Shown: positions 12,089 to 23,650, counted from the first letter of the stretch. The stretch is 64,000 nt of DNA from Siphonodentalium dalli (GCA_032622095.1 CP136063.1:148233379-148297378), one strand, 5' to 3'. The notes: generated by a model from the letters alone, not told the origin. Made by a program: numbers and translations.

Positions 12089-13112
12089 AGGTACTCAATC
12101 AGGGGGGGGGGGGGGTGAAAAAAAATTCCGGCACGTATGCCGGGGTGGGTGGGTGGTCAAAGCCACCAACAAGCAATTTTTTCCGCAACTAAAAAAAAAA
12201 AATCCTGCTTGTTTTTAGTGTTTTGGCAATGAGTTGGGCTTCAAAACCACTTTGAATGAGAGAAATAATGTAATTCTAACTGATAAACTGACTGCAGGCA
12301 GTTATCGTGTTGTATTTTGTTGCAAATTTTGAAATCCAAGATGGCCATGTTTTTTTGGCCGATTGACCTCAAAATAACTCATTCCTATTTACATGTCCAT
12401 GTTAACATCCATGATAAATAGTATGCACAGAAATTCATATACAGCTGTTTACAGTGAATTTCCCCCCGCAAATCTCTGTTTTAGTGTTAAAAGGGGGGGG
12501 GGGGGGTGGGTGTCAAAAAATGGTCGGAAAAAACTGCCGAATTTGGCGGTGGGGGTCGGTGGGTACAAAAAATTATCGAAAGGGAAAAAATGCCATACGT
12601 GCCTGAATTTTTTTTCCGACCCCCCCCCCCCCCCTGACTCAATCCGATAAAACTCCTCTCACTTATTATTTCAATGGCTTCGGGGGTCAAAAATATTTGA
12701 TTCGAGTCGAGGAAGTCACCCACCAAAGCTCAGATTTGTTAGATATCGATTTTAGAAATCTATTATTTTTCATTATCGGGAATACTTTCTGGCCCAGAAC
12801 TCAGTCAAAATTGCGTTATTATTACCACTTGATTTTAGAGTTATCCATCCTTGTCTGTTTGAATAGATTTTGGTGTACACATCCCGAGCAGATTACGGCA
12901 GTTGAAGGCAATTATTAGTACTCATCTCGAGTAAATAACAAATTTCAAAAATCAATATCTAATAACTCTGAGCTTTGTTTGATGGGTTCCTCGACTCGAA
13001 TCAAATATTTTTTACCCCCAAAGCCAAAGATATAGTAATATAGGACCCTCTGATCGGATTGTTGTTGTTGGAATATGTTGAGATGGGGACCCTCTGTTCG
13101 GATTGAGTACCT
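12089..13112. mobile_element. TTAA-flanked non-autonomous DNA transposon
   Basis: The left end AGGTACTCAATC and right end GATTGAGTACCT are perfect inverted repeats, flanked by TTAA at 12085-12088 and 13113-13116. A TTAA target duplication is characteristic of piggyBac and Kolobok superfamilies. Subterminal CAATCCGAT and a GGGGGTMAAAAATATTTG block are also inverted between the arms. Without the MITE inserted at 12100-12636, the element is about 490 bp and has no coding capacity. A partial inverted second copy begins at 16453. Confidence 0.78.
12100..12636. mobile_element. G-tract MITE, copy 1 (hAT-like ends)
   Basis: Ends are CAGGGGGG... and ...CCCCCCTG. The inverted arms continue through a GGAAAAAAATTC/GAAAAAAAATTCC block and GGCACGTATG. 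The 7-bp sequence ACTCAAT lies on both sides (12093-12099, 12637-12643), showing insertion into the TIR of the TTAA element. CAGGG-type ends suggest hAT, although an 8-bp duplication would be expected. The interior carries a reverse-complement piece of the 165-bp repeat seen at 1-1670. Confidence 0.72.
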
Positions 13113-13562
13113 TTAAACCGACATGCATGGCTCAGTCGAGCTTCAAAATTTGGTCTACATAATTTGGAAGGATATAATTATAAGATAGGTTAATAAATAC
13201 ACGTAATATTGATATACCGGCTTCATGTGCTCTGAAAAATACTTGCCATGGTCACATCCATTCTCCAGCTTTTTTCACTTTTCACACAGAAGTGAAACAA
13301 TTCTCTTTATTTCTACCAGGAATAGACTAACACGGGGTGCTCCTTTCTGCCGTGCACATATATAGCTGTTGTTTGTATATTTGGGACCCATACACCGTAT
13401 TCAAAGTTGTATTTTGTATGCCATTAATGCGTCTTTCTCAGGGCATATACGGCCCGTAGAAAGGTAGTTCAAGTATTGATTGATTTATTTATTTATTTAT
13501 TTATTTATTGTTGCACCAATAACACATGGTAGGCCTATATGTATCGACCTATATTTCCATAC
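12908..13562 (+). repeat. Left arm of a 655-bp inverted repeat
   Basis: Reads as the exact reverse complement of 16009-16663 over the stretches I compared base by base, including six ATTT units in a microsatellite and the end of the TTAA element. The arms have the same length. The 2.4-kb spacer holds the second G-tract MITE. Confidence 0.85.
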
Positions 13563-13796
13563 CGATTTGAGAGCTTTCCGATGAATGGCAACAAGCCATA
13601 TTTCCGACTAAATCCTGAAAAATTACCCATAATTCTGATGTGGTTAAGGAGTCGATTATTTAGGACAATACTGTAGCTCAATGAGAACCTTGTTTTTATT
13701 TTATTTCTGATAAGACATTTGGCCTTGACTTTCTTGTTGGCATATACGAATAAAACATAGCGAGATGTGCACGTCTTTTTGATAATAAAACGTCTA

Positions 13797-14345
13797 AAAG
13801 GGGGGGGGTGAAAAAAAAAATTCCGGCACGTATGCCGGGGTGGGTGGGTGGTCAAAGCCACCAACAAGCAATTTTTTCCGCAACTAAAAAAAGAATTTCC
13901 TGCTTGTTTTTTAGTGTTTTGGCAATGAGTTGGGCTTCAAACCCACTTTGAATGAGAGAAATAATGTAATTCTAACTGTAAACTGACTGCAGACAGTTCT
14001 CGTGTTGTATTTTGTTGCAAAATTTGAAATCCAAGATGGCCGCTGGCAGCCATGTTTTTTTGGCCGAATGACCTCAAAATGACTCATTCCTATTTACATG
14101 TCCATGTTAACATCCATGATAAATAGTATGCACAGAAATTCATATACAGCTGTTTACAGTGAATGTCCCCCCGCAAATCTCTGTTTTAGTGTTAAAAGGG
14201 GGGGTGGGTGTAAAAAAATGGTCGGAAAAAACTGCCGAAAACGGAAAAAAATTTGGCGGTGGGGGTGGGTGGGTACAAAAAATGATCGAAAGGGAAAAAA
14301 TGCCATACGTGCCTGAATTTTTTTCCGACCCCCCCCCCCCCCCTG
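13797..14345. mobile_element. G-tract MITE, copy 2
   Basis: About 95% similar by eye to copy 1 over its length, with the same order of blocks (GGCACGTATGCCGGGG, AAGCCACCAACAAGCAATT, CATGTCCATGTTAACATCC, CCATACGTGCCTGAATT). It keeps the CCCCTG right end, but the left end reads AAAAGGGGG rather than CAGGGG. No flanking direct repeat is visible. Relative to copy 1 it retains GCTGGCAGC and other small segments. Confidence 0.75.
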
Positions 14346-14349
14346 ATAG

Positions 14350-16008
14350 CTCTGGCAAAAACCCGTAACAATAAATATTTTGCGTGATTACTCGCAGCAT
14401 ATTAGGTCGGCTGTAGGATTCAAGTTATATATGCTCAACATGTGTGCATTTGTCTCTATTCTGACATTAGTTACACTTTATAAACAGCACTTCTAAAAAA
14501 TGACCACAATCTACTTATACGTCCCTTTGACTGTATATAAGGCGACGATAAGCGCATGCATAGTAAAACAATATCCAGTGTACATAAATCACTATAGATA
14601 GCTGTTATTGTTATAACATTGAACTGTTTCTGATGGATCATAATCAATGCATTATAGGTATAGGGATTTCTTCTCAGAAAAGCTTATAATATTCACATTT
14701 CCTCTTTTAATGGCACATGTACATTATTGAATTTTGTTATTTAATGTGGTCCGAGCCATAAATTCGGATGGCATTCTGATGAACTATGTATCTGCAGGGC
14801 AGTATGTCTACCATAATATACACAAGAAAATGACATTGGTAAAAATCAGCCGACTTCTTACAGAAATAGTACATAAAATTCGCGCACGCCGTTACGAGAG
14901 GTTACTCAAGGTCGTGGCTCCATCATGTGCGATCAGTGGCGACCAATTAATTTCGGAATAGAAGTATATTAAAAGTGCCGCCATCAACAAGAATACGGTA
15001 TGTTGTGATAGTTGACGTGATGATACATGCATTACACTTATTTATTACATGATCCTACCCGTATTCCATACAATAAACACATTCTATAAATTGACTTCCG
15101 GTTTGTCGTCTGTTTATATTCCGTATGCTACGTTCAAAAATACTACATATGGCTTCCAATATTTTTCCAACAAACTCTAATGAGTGAAAAGCTTAATTGA
15201 AAAGTTATTTCATTAAATATATGCCATAAAATGCGCGAAAGAGACTCTATTTATCAGGGACTATTTATTTACGCGGGCAAACAACGCATAGTTACGTGAA
15301 ACATCATCGCATGCCTTACAGAAGCCGATGTTAGTTTCACGTCCTATTTGTTGATTTATGTTTTGTCGATGTTTTGGATCATCTAATAAATAGAATCTAC
15401 AACTTGTCCCCAATTTATAGCGGAATTACAAAACTCGTCCAGTAAATTGTAAATTCCGCTATAAACCGGGGACTCGTTGTAGATCCTCTATTTACGTATC
15501 TGTAATCATATTTTACCCATGCAAATAGACATGTTATATGCCACCATACGTGGAAATCATATGTGTTTACATTCGTGATAACATATGTTGGGGAATTCCA
15601 ATTTGAATTAGAAATCACCATTTATGAAAGTTTTAAACCACACTCGCCCACCTTCAAACTGCCACCAAAAAAACCCGTTATTGTATTATAGGACCTTTGC
15701 GGCAAATATGATATCGTAATTGATAATTTTATGTGAGTAGTTAACTAATTGGGATAACTAAATCGGATTTTGATGAAATTCCGTTGTTGTTGAACTGGGC
15801 GATAAGGGGGCCATAGACTCGGATATATTTAACGCCACCACAACACAATGTATACGGGCCCGGTATACAAACAATGCCATTTTCATTCATCGGAATTCTG
15901 GAATCGGAAACGGATTGTCCGGTAAAGGTACATTGCGTTATCTTAAAATCAGATGACGATTTGCGCTCCAAAATACGTCTTATAATATTCGGTTTTGAAA
16001 TTGTCCTG
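14350..16008. other. Noncoding spacer of the large inverted repeat
   Basis: Unique AT-rich sequence. It contains a 106-bp hairpin at 15387-15492. The frames at 14734-14961 and 15741-16091 have no splice context or recognisable domain, and the latter starts inside the inverted repeat. Confidence 0.4.
15387..15492. repeat. 106-bp foldback hairpin
   Basis: AATAGAATCTACAACTTGTC on the left pairs with GACTCGTTGTAGATCCTCTATT on the right. Pairing continues through TTTATAGCGGAATT / AATTCCGCTATAAA around a short loop. It resembles a small foldback MITE. Confidence 0.7.
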
Positions 16009-16663
16009 GTATGGAAATATAGGTCGATACATATAGGCCTACCATGTGTTATTGGTGCAACAATAAATAAATAAATAAATAAATAAATCAATCAATACTT
16101 GAACTACCTTTCTACGGGCCGTATATGCCCTGAGAAAGACGCATTAATGGCATACAAAATACAACTTTGAATACGGTGTATGGGTCCCAAATATACAAAC
16201 AACAGCTATATATGTGCACGGCAGAAAGGAGCACCCCGTGTTAGTCTATTCCTGGTAGAAATAAAGAGAATTGTTTCACTTCTGTGTGAAAAGTGAAAAA
16301 AGCTGGAGAATGGATGTGACCATGGCAAGTATTTTTCAGAGCACATGAAGCCGGTATATCAATATTACGTGTATTTATTAACCTATCTTATAATTATATC
16401 CTTCCAAATTATGTAGACCAAATTTTGAAGCTCGACTGAGCCATGCATGTCGGTTTAAAGGTACTCAATCCGAACAGAGGGTCCCCATCTCAACATATTC
16501 CAACAACAACAATCCGATCAGAGGGTCCTATATTACTATATCTTTGGCTTTGGGGGTAAAAAATATTTGATTCGAGTCGAGGAACCCATCAAACAAAGCT
16601 CAGAGTTATTAGATATTGATTTTTGAAATTTGTTATTTACTCGAGATGAGTACTAATAATTGC
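16009..16663 (-). repeat. Right arm of the 655-bp inverted repeat
   Basis: Mirror copy of 12908-13562. It carries only the last ~210 bp of the TTAA element (from 16453), so the duplication breakpoint fell inside that transposon. Outer flanks differ (GAAG before the left arm, ATTACTG after the right), so there is no sign of a target duplication around the whole structure. Confidence 0.85.
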
Positions 16664-17039
16664 ATTACTGTATATATACAGATATGTGACGTTTTGACAC
16701 AAGCTGAAGCCGTGGCGGGAAGTGTTTGCGCGTATAAATCACATTTTGCCCCAAAACCGTCTTACCGTCGTCATTTTGACTGTAAGACGACGTTGTGTTG
16801 TTGCTTGTGATCTTATTACAACCATTCCACAGTTTGAGGGTGTATTCAAATATAATAATATGCTAAAAAGTAGTTTGGTTCATTGAATATGGCTGATATA
16901 ATTTTGTTGTCTTTAATTCTGATTTATTTACTAATTTGATGGGGGCGTGTATATATATGTATACTTGTATGGATGGGGTGGGGTGGTCAAGTAGTGGAGT
17001 TTATTTTTTCGACCCTGTATCTGCAATGTTAATTGTTTT

Positions 17040-17400
17040 CAAGACACCACCCCTGCATGCGATCTACGTGAATTTAGCGTTATGGCTATTCTGCATGGTA
17101 AGCATTCATTAACCGCCGGCTCTATTCTTCTGGTCGGCCCATGCACTCCTCACAGTTCTGATCAAGGTTATTAATTGCTTTCTAATCGACTCGACGGATT
17201 CCTTTGGAGCTTGAATACCCGCCAATAATCGTTGATATGGAACACGTGACTGTGCACTTATTAACCTCGACTCATTTCCGTTGCTCCGTAGCTAATTAGT
17301 TTCCTCAGATCGAATGCACCCGACACTGCGCCCTTGAGTCTTGTCACAACACAGTAACCACCCCTGGTTTAACTGGCCTCTCAAACCCGTTCTCATGTTG
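17040..17400. promoter_or_regulatory. Possible enhancer-like unique block
   Basis: Higher-GC unique sequence without an open frame. It carries a CACGTG E-box near 17243, a TAATTAG homeodomain-type site near 17293, and ATTAA-type sites within 200 bp. No repeat similarity in the window. This is an inference from site density only. Confidence 0.2.
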
Positions 17401-19339
17401 ATATAATCATTAAATTTCACAACTAAAGAATAATTAAGTCTCCTCTCATGATCTTTAGATATGATATCATGGATATATGAACTGCACTTTTGAAAAAAAT
17501 ATATTTTACAGAAGTTCTTGGTATCTGAAAACAGAGAAATTTCAGATATTTTTCATGCCATAAAAGTAAAGTAAATGAGGTAATAATATCCAATTGGTTC
17601 CAAAATATTGTGTCACAATAATCACTTGTACCAAATTTCACAAAGATATTCCTAAAATATTTTGAGAAAATCCATTTTGAAATACCAGGAATGTTTGACA
17701 AAACGTGCGTCTGACCCTTAAATGTGAAGAAAACGTAACTATAATATGTTCGTGCATAAGATTACGATTGTTTAGTATTCATGTGCGCAATGCACTGCAT
17801 CTAAATATCCCATGCGCTCTCCCTGATAGCGAAATGACATTCAACCCAATCAGTTGGATGGGACTTAATCTCCACGATTATGTCACAGTACGTCAACCAG
17901 GAATTTCATTCAAACAGTAAACGAATATGTGGACTGATTTGTATAGACAAAAGCTCTTAATAATGCAGCCAGGTTTCTTTCCTCTTTTCGTGTAAACTAT
18001 TTTAGTAGAAATCGTGTCTTCTTTCTCCCGGTTACGTACATTTATTCCGAAGACCCAATACTCCGAAGGTCCGATATTCCGATGGACCGATACTATGAAG
18101 GTCCGATATTACGAAGGTCCTATCTTCCGATGCCTAAATACACCGAAGGTCCGATATTCCGAAATATTAATACCCCGAAGGTTCAATAGTCCGAAGGTCT
18201 AATACTCCGAAGGCCCAATACTACGAAGGACTTATACTACGAAGTTTTTTATTTATATTTTTCGGCCCGGGCAGCGCTCGGACCACTTTTCGACCCACTT
18301 TTTCAAACTCGACCCAACTTTGGTTCGGCTCAAAATGTTTGGCCGATGTAGCTATGAATTATTCTAGAGTTATCCCGGTCATTTTCCTACTTTCCTTATT
18401 TTCGACCCATATTTTCAGTTTCGACCCAAAAAATTCGGTCCAATTTTTCATCCCACATCACTGAGAACGTTCCCAGAGTCAATTCAATGCTACAAAACAG
18501 GGTTCAGTCCTTCTTCTATGGCTCTGTCTGTCCAAACTCCAGACAGAGTTATCTCCCATAGCTCCGCTGAGATACCACTACCACAAGGACATTTGGTAAG
18601 AATTTCTGACATGATTTAGTTCTTATGTTTTAGGATTAAAATTGTCTATATATATAAGATAATAGGTCTGAATAGGTGACGAAATATAGTTCCGACGATA
18701 CGTAAAAATAGATGTATCGTCCGCAAAGTACCATCCTTGTGGCAGTGATCTATCGCCGTGATAACGGATAGGGCACTACATGGAGTTTGATGTCTGTCCT
18801 GTGCATGTAGGGGACCGAACCCTGCATGGAGCTTGTGTCATTTCTTCCAAATCCCAATGATTTTCGACCCGAGCAGCGTTTGGACCACTTTTCGACTCAC
18901 ATTTTCAAACTCGACCCAAAACACTGATGACATGATTTTCGGCCCTAAATCTTTAGCCGAAGTGGTTATGAACGAATTTGGGTTAATTCCGGTCATTTAT
19001 GAGGAATAAAGAACCAAATCCACGTTGCTCAAGAGCAAACCTCTTTCTTAGTGTACACATTTTTTTATTTCCAAATCCAAACAAATAACATAATATACAG
19101 ATGACACATTATGAAAAATAGAAGTGCTAATATAATTACGGAAGCGAGGATCATACAACAAGCCCAAGGGCTTATATGAAGTCTTCTAATCTTTCTTGTA
19201 TGTATGGAAGCGTACACTCTAAATAGTGGAGATGCAATATTGCTCCTCGTATATGCAATATTTGCATCTCTTGATGTGCACTATTTAACCACCTCTCCAA
19301 AAGGCTAACTTAATAGCCTCTCCATTGGAGTGATAGCAA

Positions 19340-19665
19340 CCGAAGAACAATTTGTCCCTCAACGGGTGTCAGCATCCCTGTTGAAGAACAATTTGTCACT
19401 CCGCGGGGGTCAAGTACCTCCCTGACGAAGAACAATTTGTCCCTCATGGGAGTCAATTGGATCCCTGTTGAAGAACAATTTGTCACTCAGTGGGGGTCAA
19501 GCACCTCCTGTCGAAGAACAATTTGACCCTCAACGGGAGTCAAGTGCATCCCCGTCGAAGATCAATTTGTCCCTCCATGGGATTAAAGTGCATCCCTGTT
19601 GAAGAACAATTTGTCCCTCAAAGGGTGTCAAGTGCATCCCTGTCGAAGCACAATTTGTCACTCGG
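19340..19665. repeat. 43-44-bp tandem repeat, about eight copies
   Basis: Units begin GAAGAACAATTTGTCMCTC and continue with a GGGNGTCAAG...CATCCCTGT part. Starts are near 19342, 19384, 19427, 19470, 19514, 19557, 19600 and 19644. The 97-aa frame across it is a by-product of the repeat. Confidence 0.85.
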
Positions 19666-19669
19666 AGGG

Positions 19670-20060
19670 AGATATATATCATCACTCATGAGGGGCAAAG
19701 ACGCCCCCCCCCCCCATGGAGTGGTTATAGTCTACCCCTTTTGGAGGGGTGGTGAAATAGTGCACATCCACGGTGCAGTTTAGCCAACCCCTCCAAGGAG
19801 AGTTCATATTTTACCTCCCCGGAGAGGCAACCTTACAGTTTTTGGACAGCCACTCTAACACTCTTGGTATGCAAATTTACCCACCAAGAGAGACTGAGTA
19901 GCATAAGTTGAGCATTAGGATGTTGCCTCCCCGGGGAGGCAACCTATCACTCAAGAGAGGTAATATGAACAATTCTCAGGTGATGGCACTCTGACACTCT
20001 TGATGGACAAAGTACCCTCCAAGAGTGACAGAGCACAACGATGTTACCTCCATGGAGAAG
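19670..20060. repeat. Cluster of short GAGG/CCTC palindromes
   Basis: Motifs such as TGCCTCCCCGGGGAGGCA (19924-19941), CTCCCCGGAGAGG and ACCTCCATGGAG recur, together with two copies of a block reading GACACTCTTGATGG / AACACTCTTGGTATG. They form potential short hairpins within the foldback-like element. Confidence 0.5.
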
Positions 20061-20929
20061 AAACTTGAATATGAGGATGGTTGAGCCCATTCTAAGCCAA
20101 AAAGAACCTTTAAATATATAGATTGAATTGCACAGTTCTTGCCTTTGAAGATATTAATGAAATGTGGATCAAATAACAATGGAGAAAACAATTTAATTAT
20201 TTAATTAAAATATCCAAAATAATAAATACATAGTTCAGAGCATATATTGGGGCCACAATACAAAAAAAAATCGGTCCAGTATATCCTAATTAGCAAGAAA
20301 AATGGAAAACAATTAACTGACTACACTAAGTACTATATATATGAGAGAAAGTCAACGTAGTCAGATTGACCGCACATAGTTTAGACAAACGCTCTTCATC
20401 CTATAACCATATGATGGCAGAAAAACCAACAAGGAATGCTTTGACGTCGAAGAACAATAGAACCATTTCCTTTTCGAAATTATTAATATTTTGACTAATG
20501 CACAGGGTCGGCATCTATAAGTAACGGTATTCCACGTACGCATCGACTTATTTTATCAACGCAACGTGAAATAAAAAAAACAGGTTCGAAAATTATGAGT
20601 CGCTTCAAGGCAAATTACAAAATATAGTTGTGACTTTTGTATTGACAGTCCTTATAATAATCTAACCTTCGGAGTATAGGACCTTCGGAGTATCAGACCT
20701 TCGTAGTATTGGACCTTCATAGTATCGGACTATTGGGCCTTCGGAGTATCGGACCTTCATAGTATCGGACCTTCGAGAGTAACGGACCATCGGATTAGTG
20801 GGTCTTCGGATTATAGGGCCTTCATAGTATTGGACCATCGTAATATGGGATCGTCGGTGCATTGGACCTTCGTAATATGTTACCTTCGGTGTATATTGGA
20901 CCTTCGGAATAAACGGCTAACACCGTTAG

Positions 20930-21690
20930 ATAAGATAAGATCAGATTTTAATGCAAAATACACCCAATGGGCAGTTGCACATATAATAAATACAACATAT
21001 ATCAACATAAGGAATAATTTAACATGAGTAATCACATACGATATGCATATACGCTCGTGAATTTACTGTCATAAAATCTCAGGTATACTTGCTTTTATTA
21101 GACATATGTATATTGTCTCGAATAGTGAACACGATGACGTGCATGTTTGAAGGGCTATCAACATGAGCACTAAACTAATTGTGCATGCCCCCATACGATA
21201 TACGTATATGATGTTGACCAATGAAATCTATAAAGGTGTTATCATTCAATTCATGTCATTTTATAACTTGATCAAGACTCGTGTATACGGCTACACATAT
21301 ACATGCAAATTGCATTTTTGATCTGAGTCCAAGTTTAACGCTATACTACTAAACCGCATCTCTTGTGTCATCCTGGTTTCTGTAATTGGGCATGCCCCCT
21401 AAATATATATAGACAACCATCAATAACTCAATATACATTTTCAAATAAAGAATATCACTTGCACAGTCAGAATCAAATTGTTCTCAAGCTTCATTAGGGA
21501 CACCCTTAACAAACACCAGTGTTGGTTACACGCGCAGACTTTTAGAGTATTAAAACAAGTATAGCAAGTTCGAAAGTTTAATTGCCGTAAAACACGATTA
21601 CAACAAAAAACTCTTTTCACCATTTCCGCGAGGAAGAGACTAATTCTATTGAGTCAAACCACAAAGGGAGATTATCTTCAGAAACAATAA
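20930..21690. other. Noncoding DNA, nothing clear
   Basis: AT-rich unique sequence. No repeat, exon or RNA candidate is supported. Confidence 0.35.
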
Positions 21691-21699
21691 TGCGGTCCT

Positions 21700-21772
21700 T
21701 GTGATAGTTCGCCAGTTGGTCAGCACGCGACTCCGAACGTTTTCTTTCGCCGAGTCGTCCGTTCAATTGTGT
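21700..21772 (+). repeat. tRNA-like sequence, possible SINE head
   Basis: TAGTTCGCCAGTTGGTCAGC resembles a tRNA A box and D-loop, and CCGTTCAATTG about 40 bp later resembles a B box. The expected acceptor stem does not pair well, so this is a decayed tRNA-derived sequence, not a tRNA gene. Confidence 0.35.
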
Positions 21773-22375
21773 TTTGGCTTGTGATTATTAGTTTTCTATG
21801 AATTCCATAAATTCAATAATATGAAGGCCTGGCTGATTTTATGTTTCGCGTGCCTTAGTGTATGGGGACCACGCAAGGCTACCAAAGCTATGAAATAACA
21901 GGGCCTGGACCTTGAACGATTCAATTTTGAAGCATGATATTACAGTGGATTTCATGCATGGAATAGAAATTTGAATACGCCCATATAATTTGAAATAAAA
22001 TTTCCAAAACATGATTTTTTGTTCACAAGGGGAATGGAAAATACTTTCAACCAACATCATCGTATTCGCAATGCATATATATGCGTCAGGACGACTTCCG
22101 GGAGCTATTTTATATTGCCCTATGGTATAGGACCAGAGTTTGTATACTAGAAATGCTAGAATTGCCATAATAATCTGTTTCGGGACTTATTTGTACCTAA
22201 ATCTGACTGAGTGCATGGGGTATAGACATTCTTGACCACGCAGATCCACCTTTATATATATATATATATAGTCTGCGATATGGGCCCTGTGTCTGATCAC
22301 CATCAACATAATAGCTGAAATTGTTGGTTGGTACTGAGTCCATGCCTCATATATATATTCTTCATTTAAAGGATG

Positions 22376-22471
22376 TTTTCCCGTAGCTGAGGTGGTTAGG
22401 TCGTATATACGATCACCGCAGTCTGGGCTAAAATACGAGGTTGGCACGAGTTCCAATCCCGACATGGGCGA
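22376..22471 (+). repeat. tRNA-derived SINE-like head
   Basis: TCCCGTAGCTGAGGTGGTTAG is close to a tRNA 5' end with A box, and GAGTTCCAATCCCGAC is a B box followed by a sequence (ATGGGCGA) that partly pairs with the start. The spacing (~60 bp) is slightly long for a tRNA. It is followed by a body shared with another locus (22480-22670 versus 34885-35110), consistent with a SINE. Confidence 0.5.
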
Positions 22472-22479
22472 TTTTCAAG

Positions 22480-22670
22480 CTTGATCTGAGTCATAAAACT
22501 CATTTTCATTATAATTACCACGTCGTTTGCTTATAGGCCACATGAGAGTATTTTGCACTAATCCATGCATTGTTCAAATTCATTCATTTGTTGAATATAT
22601 TATGTTGAGTATTTATGAATCCATAATTGGCCGGATTTAGTGTAAAGTTCCACTTTAAACGTTACGTGTT
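22480..22670 (-). repeat. Dispersed repeat, second copy at 34.9 kb
   Basis: Blocks CATAAAACTCATTTTCATTATAATTA, TTTTGCACTAATCCAT, AATTCATTTGTTG and GGCCGGATTTA occur here. They recur in the same order in reverse complement at 34885-35110. Over about 190 bp the similarity is roughly 75-80% by eye. Confidence 0.6.
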
Positions 22671-22915
22671 TTCCATTAAATATCTTTATTTATGGCATAT
22701 ACGAATCACGTAAATTGACATAAAATTGACATATATAGGCCTACGTGGGATTTACGTACACGTAATTTCCACGTAAATGTGAAAGAATACGTGTCCGTAA
22801 ATCCCATGTATATTTCTAATTTATGGAAATTTACGTGATCCGTGTATATCTGCCGTATAATCTAGACATTTGATGGAAAATACATAACGTTTAAATGAAA
22901 TTAAATTCCAACTTT
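22644..22915. repeat. 272-bp foldback element
   Basis: The left arm begins AAAGTTCCACTTTAAACGTTACG and the right arm ends with the matching complement, CGTTTAAA...AACTTT. Inner blocks GGGATTTACG / CGTAAATCCC and ATCACGTAAATT / ATTTACGTGAT also pair, giving arms of about 130 bp with small gaps. Many ACGT cores result. Confidence 0.7.
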
Positions 22916-22984
22916 GGTGCAGTGATACTGCATTGAGTCCAGGCCTCCATTTCTCTGATATATGTTATATATACTAGCATTGTT

Positions 22985-23195
22985 CGATCGGTCCAGAAAC
23001 ATGCCTATCTATATGAGCGTATATAAGGGAGGTCAATGTCAAGGACACCCGCCCATGTCGTTTCCGGGATCAAAGTAGGTCTACATACCAAATTTGAGCC
23101 GCCGGATCGGTCGAGCAGTTTTCGAGTCTATAACACACATACACACACACACACACATACATACATACGGACAGACAGAAGTTCCAAAATATATA
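22985..23195 (+). mobile_element. Pearl/DINE-like repeat fragment
   Basis: CGATCGGTCCAGAAACATGCC, TTCCGGGATCAAAGTAGG, ACCAAATTTGAG and TTTTCGAGTCTATAA are followed by an (AC)n run, GACAGACAGAAG and CAAAATATATA. The same order is found in reverse at 46560-47122. Short core repeats followed by a microsatellite and a conserved end are features described for pearl, DINE-1 and Helentron-derived elements; the assignment is inference. Confidence 0.55.
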
Positions 23196-23307
23196 ATAGA
23201 TTGTCTATATATAGAGATATTACAACTCGCATATAGGTTAGCTAGGTGGTATTGGCACGACTTAACTGAAAACAAAAATAATCCCTGGTCTATATAGAGC
23301 CAGAACA

Positions 23308-23385
23308 ATAGAATTTGGCCAGCGGAATTCGAGATCCTGAGATTTACCAGCATGCCAGCCACTGGACTACGGGAACAGTTGCGCG
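23308..23385 (-). repeat. tRNA-like sequence
   Basis: On the minus strand TCCCGTAGTCCAGTGGCTGG resembles a tRNA A-box region and GGATCTCGAATTCCGC a B box, about 35 bp apart. The stem pairing is incomplete. It could be a tRNA pseudogene or SINE remnant. Confidence 0.35.
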
Positions 23386-23419
23386 GATCGTGTCACTGAA
23401 TTACTTCTGTATGTCCTAA

Positions 23420-23650
23420 GTGGCTCATATGAAGTCTCGCGACTTAATTAGCGAGATTCTCCGTGACATGAGCGGCCGTCGTCTGCGCATGCCGTCTGAC
23501 GAAGGGAATCAGTCCGTTAGCACAACACTGTCAAACTTTCACTCCGTAAAAACTCGGATTGACCGTGGTCACGTGTCGTTAAAACACTACATGGGTTTGA
23601 TTGACACAGGATTCTCTCGACACACGGACGTCCGGCATGATATCTCGTGA
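23420..23650 (+). CDS. Candidate terminal exon, unknown protein
   Basis: A stop-free stretch of 76 codons ends in TGA at 23648-23650, and an AATAAA lies about 100 bp downstream (23752-23757), as expected for a last exon. GC is clearly higher than the surroundings. The peptide is polar and Ser/Arg-rich (for example SVSTTLSNFHSVKTR), with no ATG at the start. A possible acceptor is the AG ending TTCTGTATGTCCTAAG at 23420, preceded by a modest pyrimidine tract; alternatives are the AG at 23434 or an internal ATG (23429). No domain is recognised. It could be the cytoplasmic tail of a membrane protein, but that is a guess. A chance open frame is still possible. Confidence 0.38.
   Translation: MAHMKSRDLISEILRDMSGRRLRMPSDEGNQSVSTTLSNFHSVKTRIDRGHVSLKHYMGLIDTGFSRHTDVRHDIS

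Larger units (their letters stand above)
18030..20925. mobile_element. Foldback-like element, ~2.9 kb
   Basis: Left and right ends share TTTATTCCGAAG in inverted orientation. Each end carries an array of a 17-bp unit (CCGAAGGTCCGATAYTM): about 12 units at 18047-18245 and about 15 in reverse orientation at 20661-20917. The interior has a direct repeat pair (18255-18400 and 18865-19000, with TTCGACCC and CGGACCACTTTTCGAC), a 43-bp tandem array and GAGG/CCTC palindromes. Drosophila FB and related foldback elements have inverted termini built from short tandem repeats, which is the basis for the name. No transposase frame and no target duplication were found. Confidence 0.55.

Noticed and set aside
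22376-22471. Functional tRNA gene
   Set aside because: Boxes are recognisable, but stems and spacing are not intact and a SINE-like body follows.
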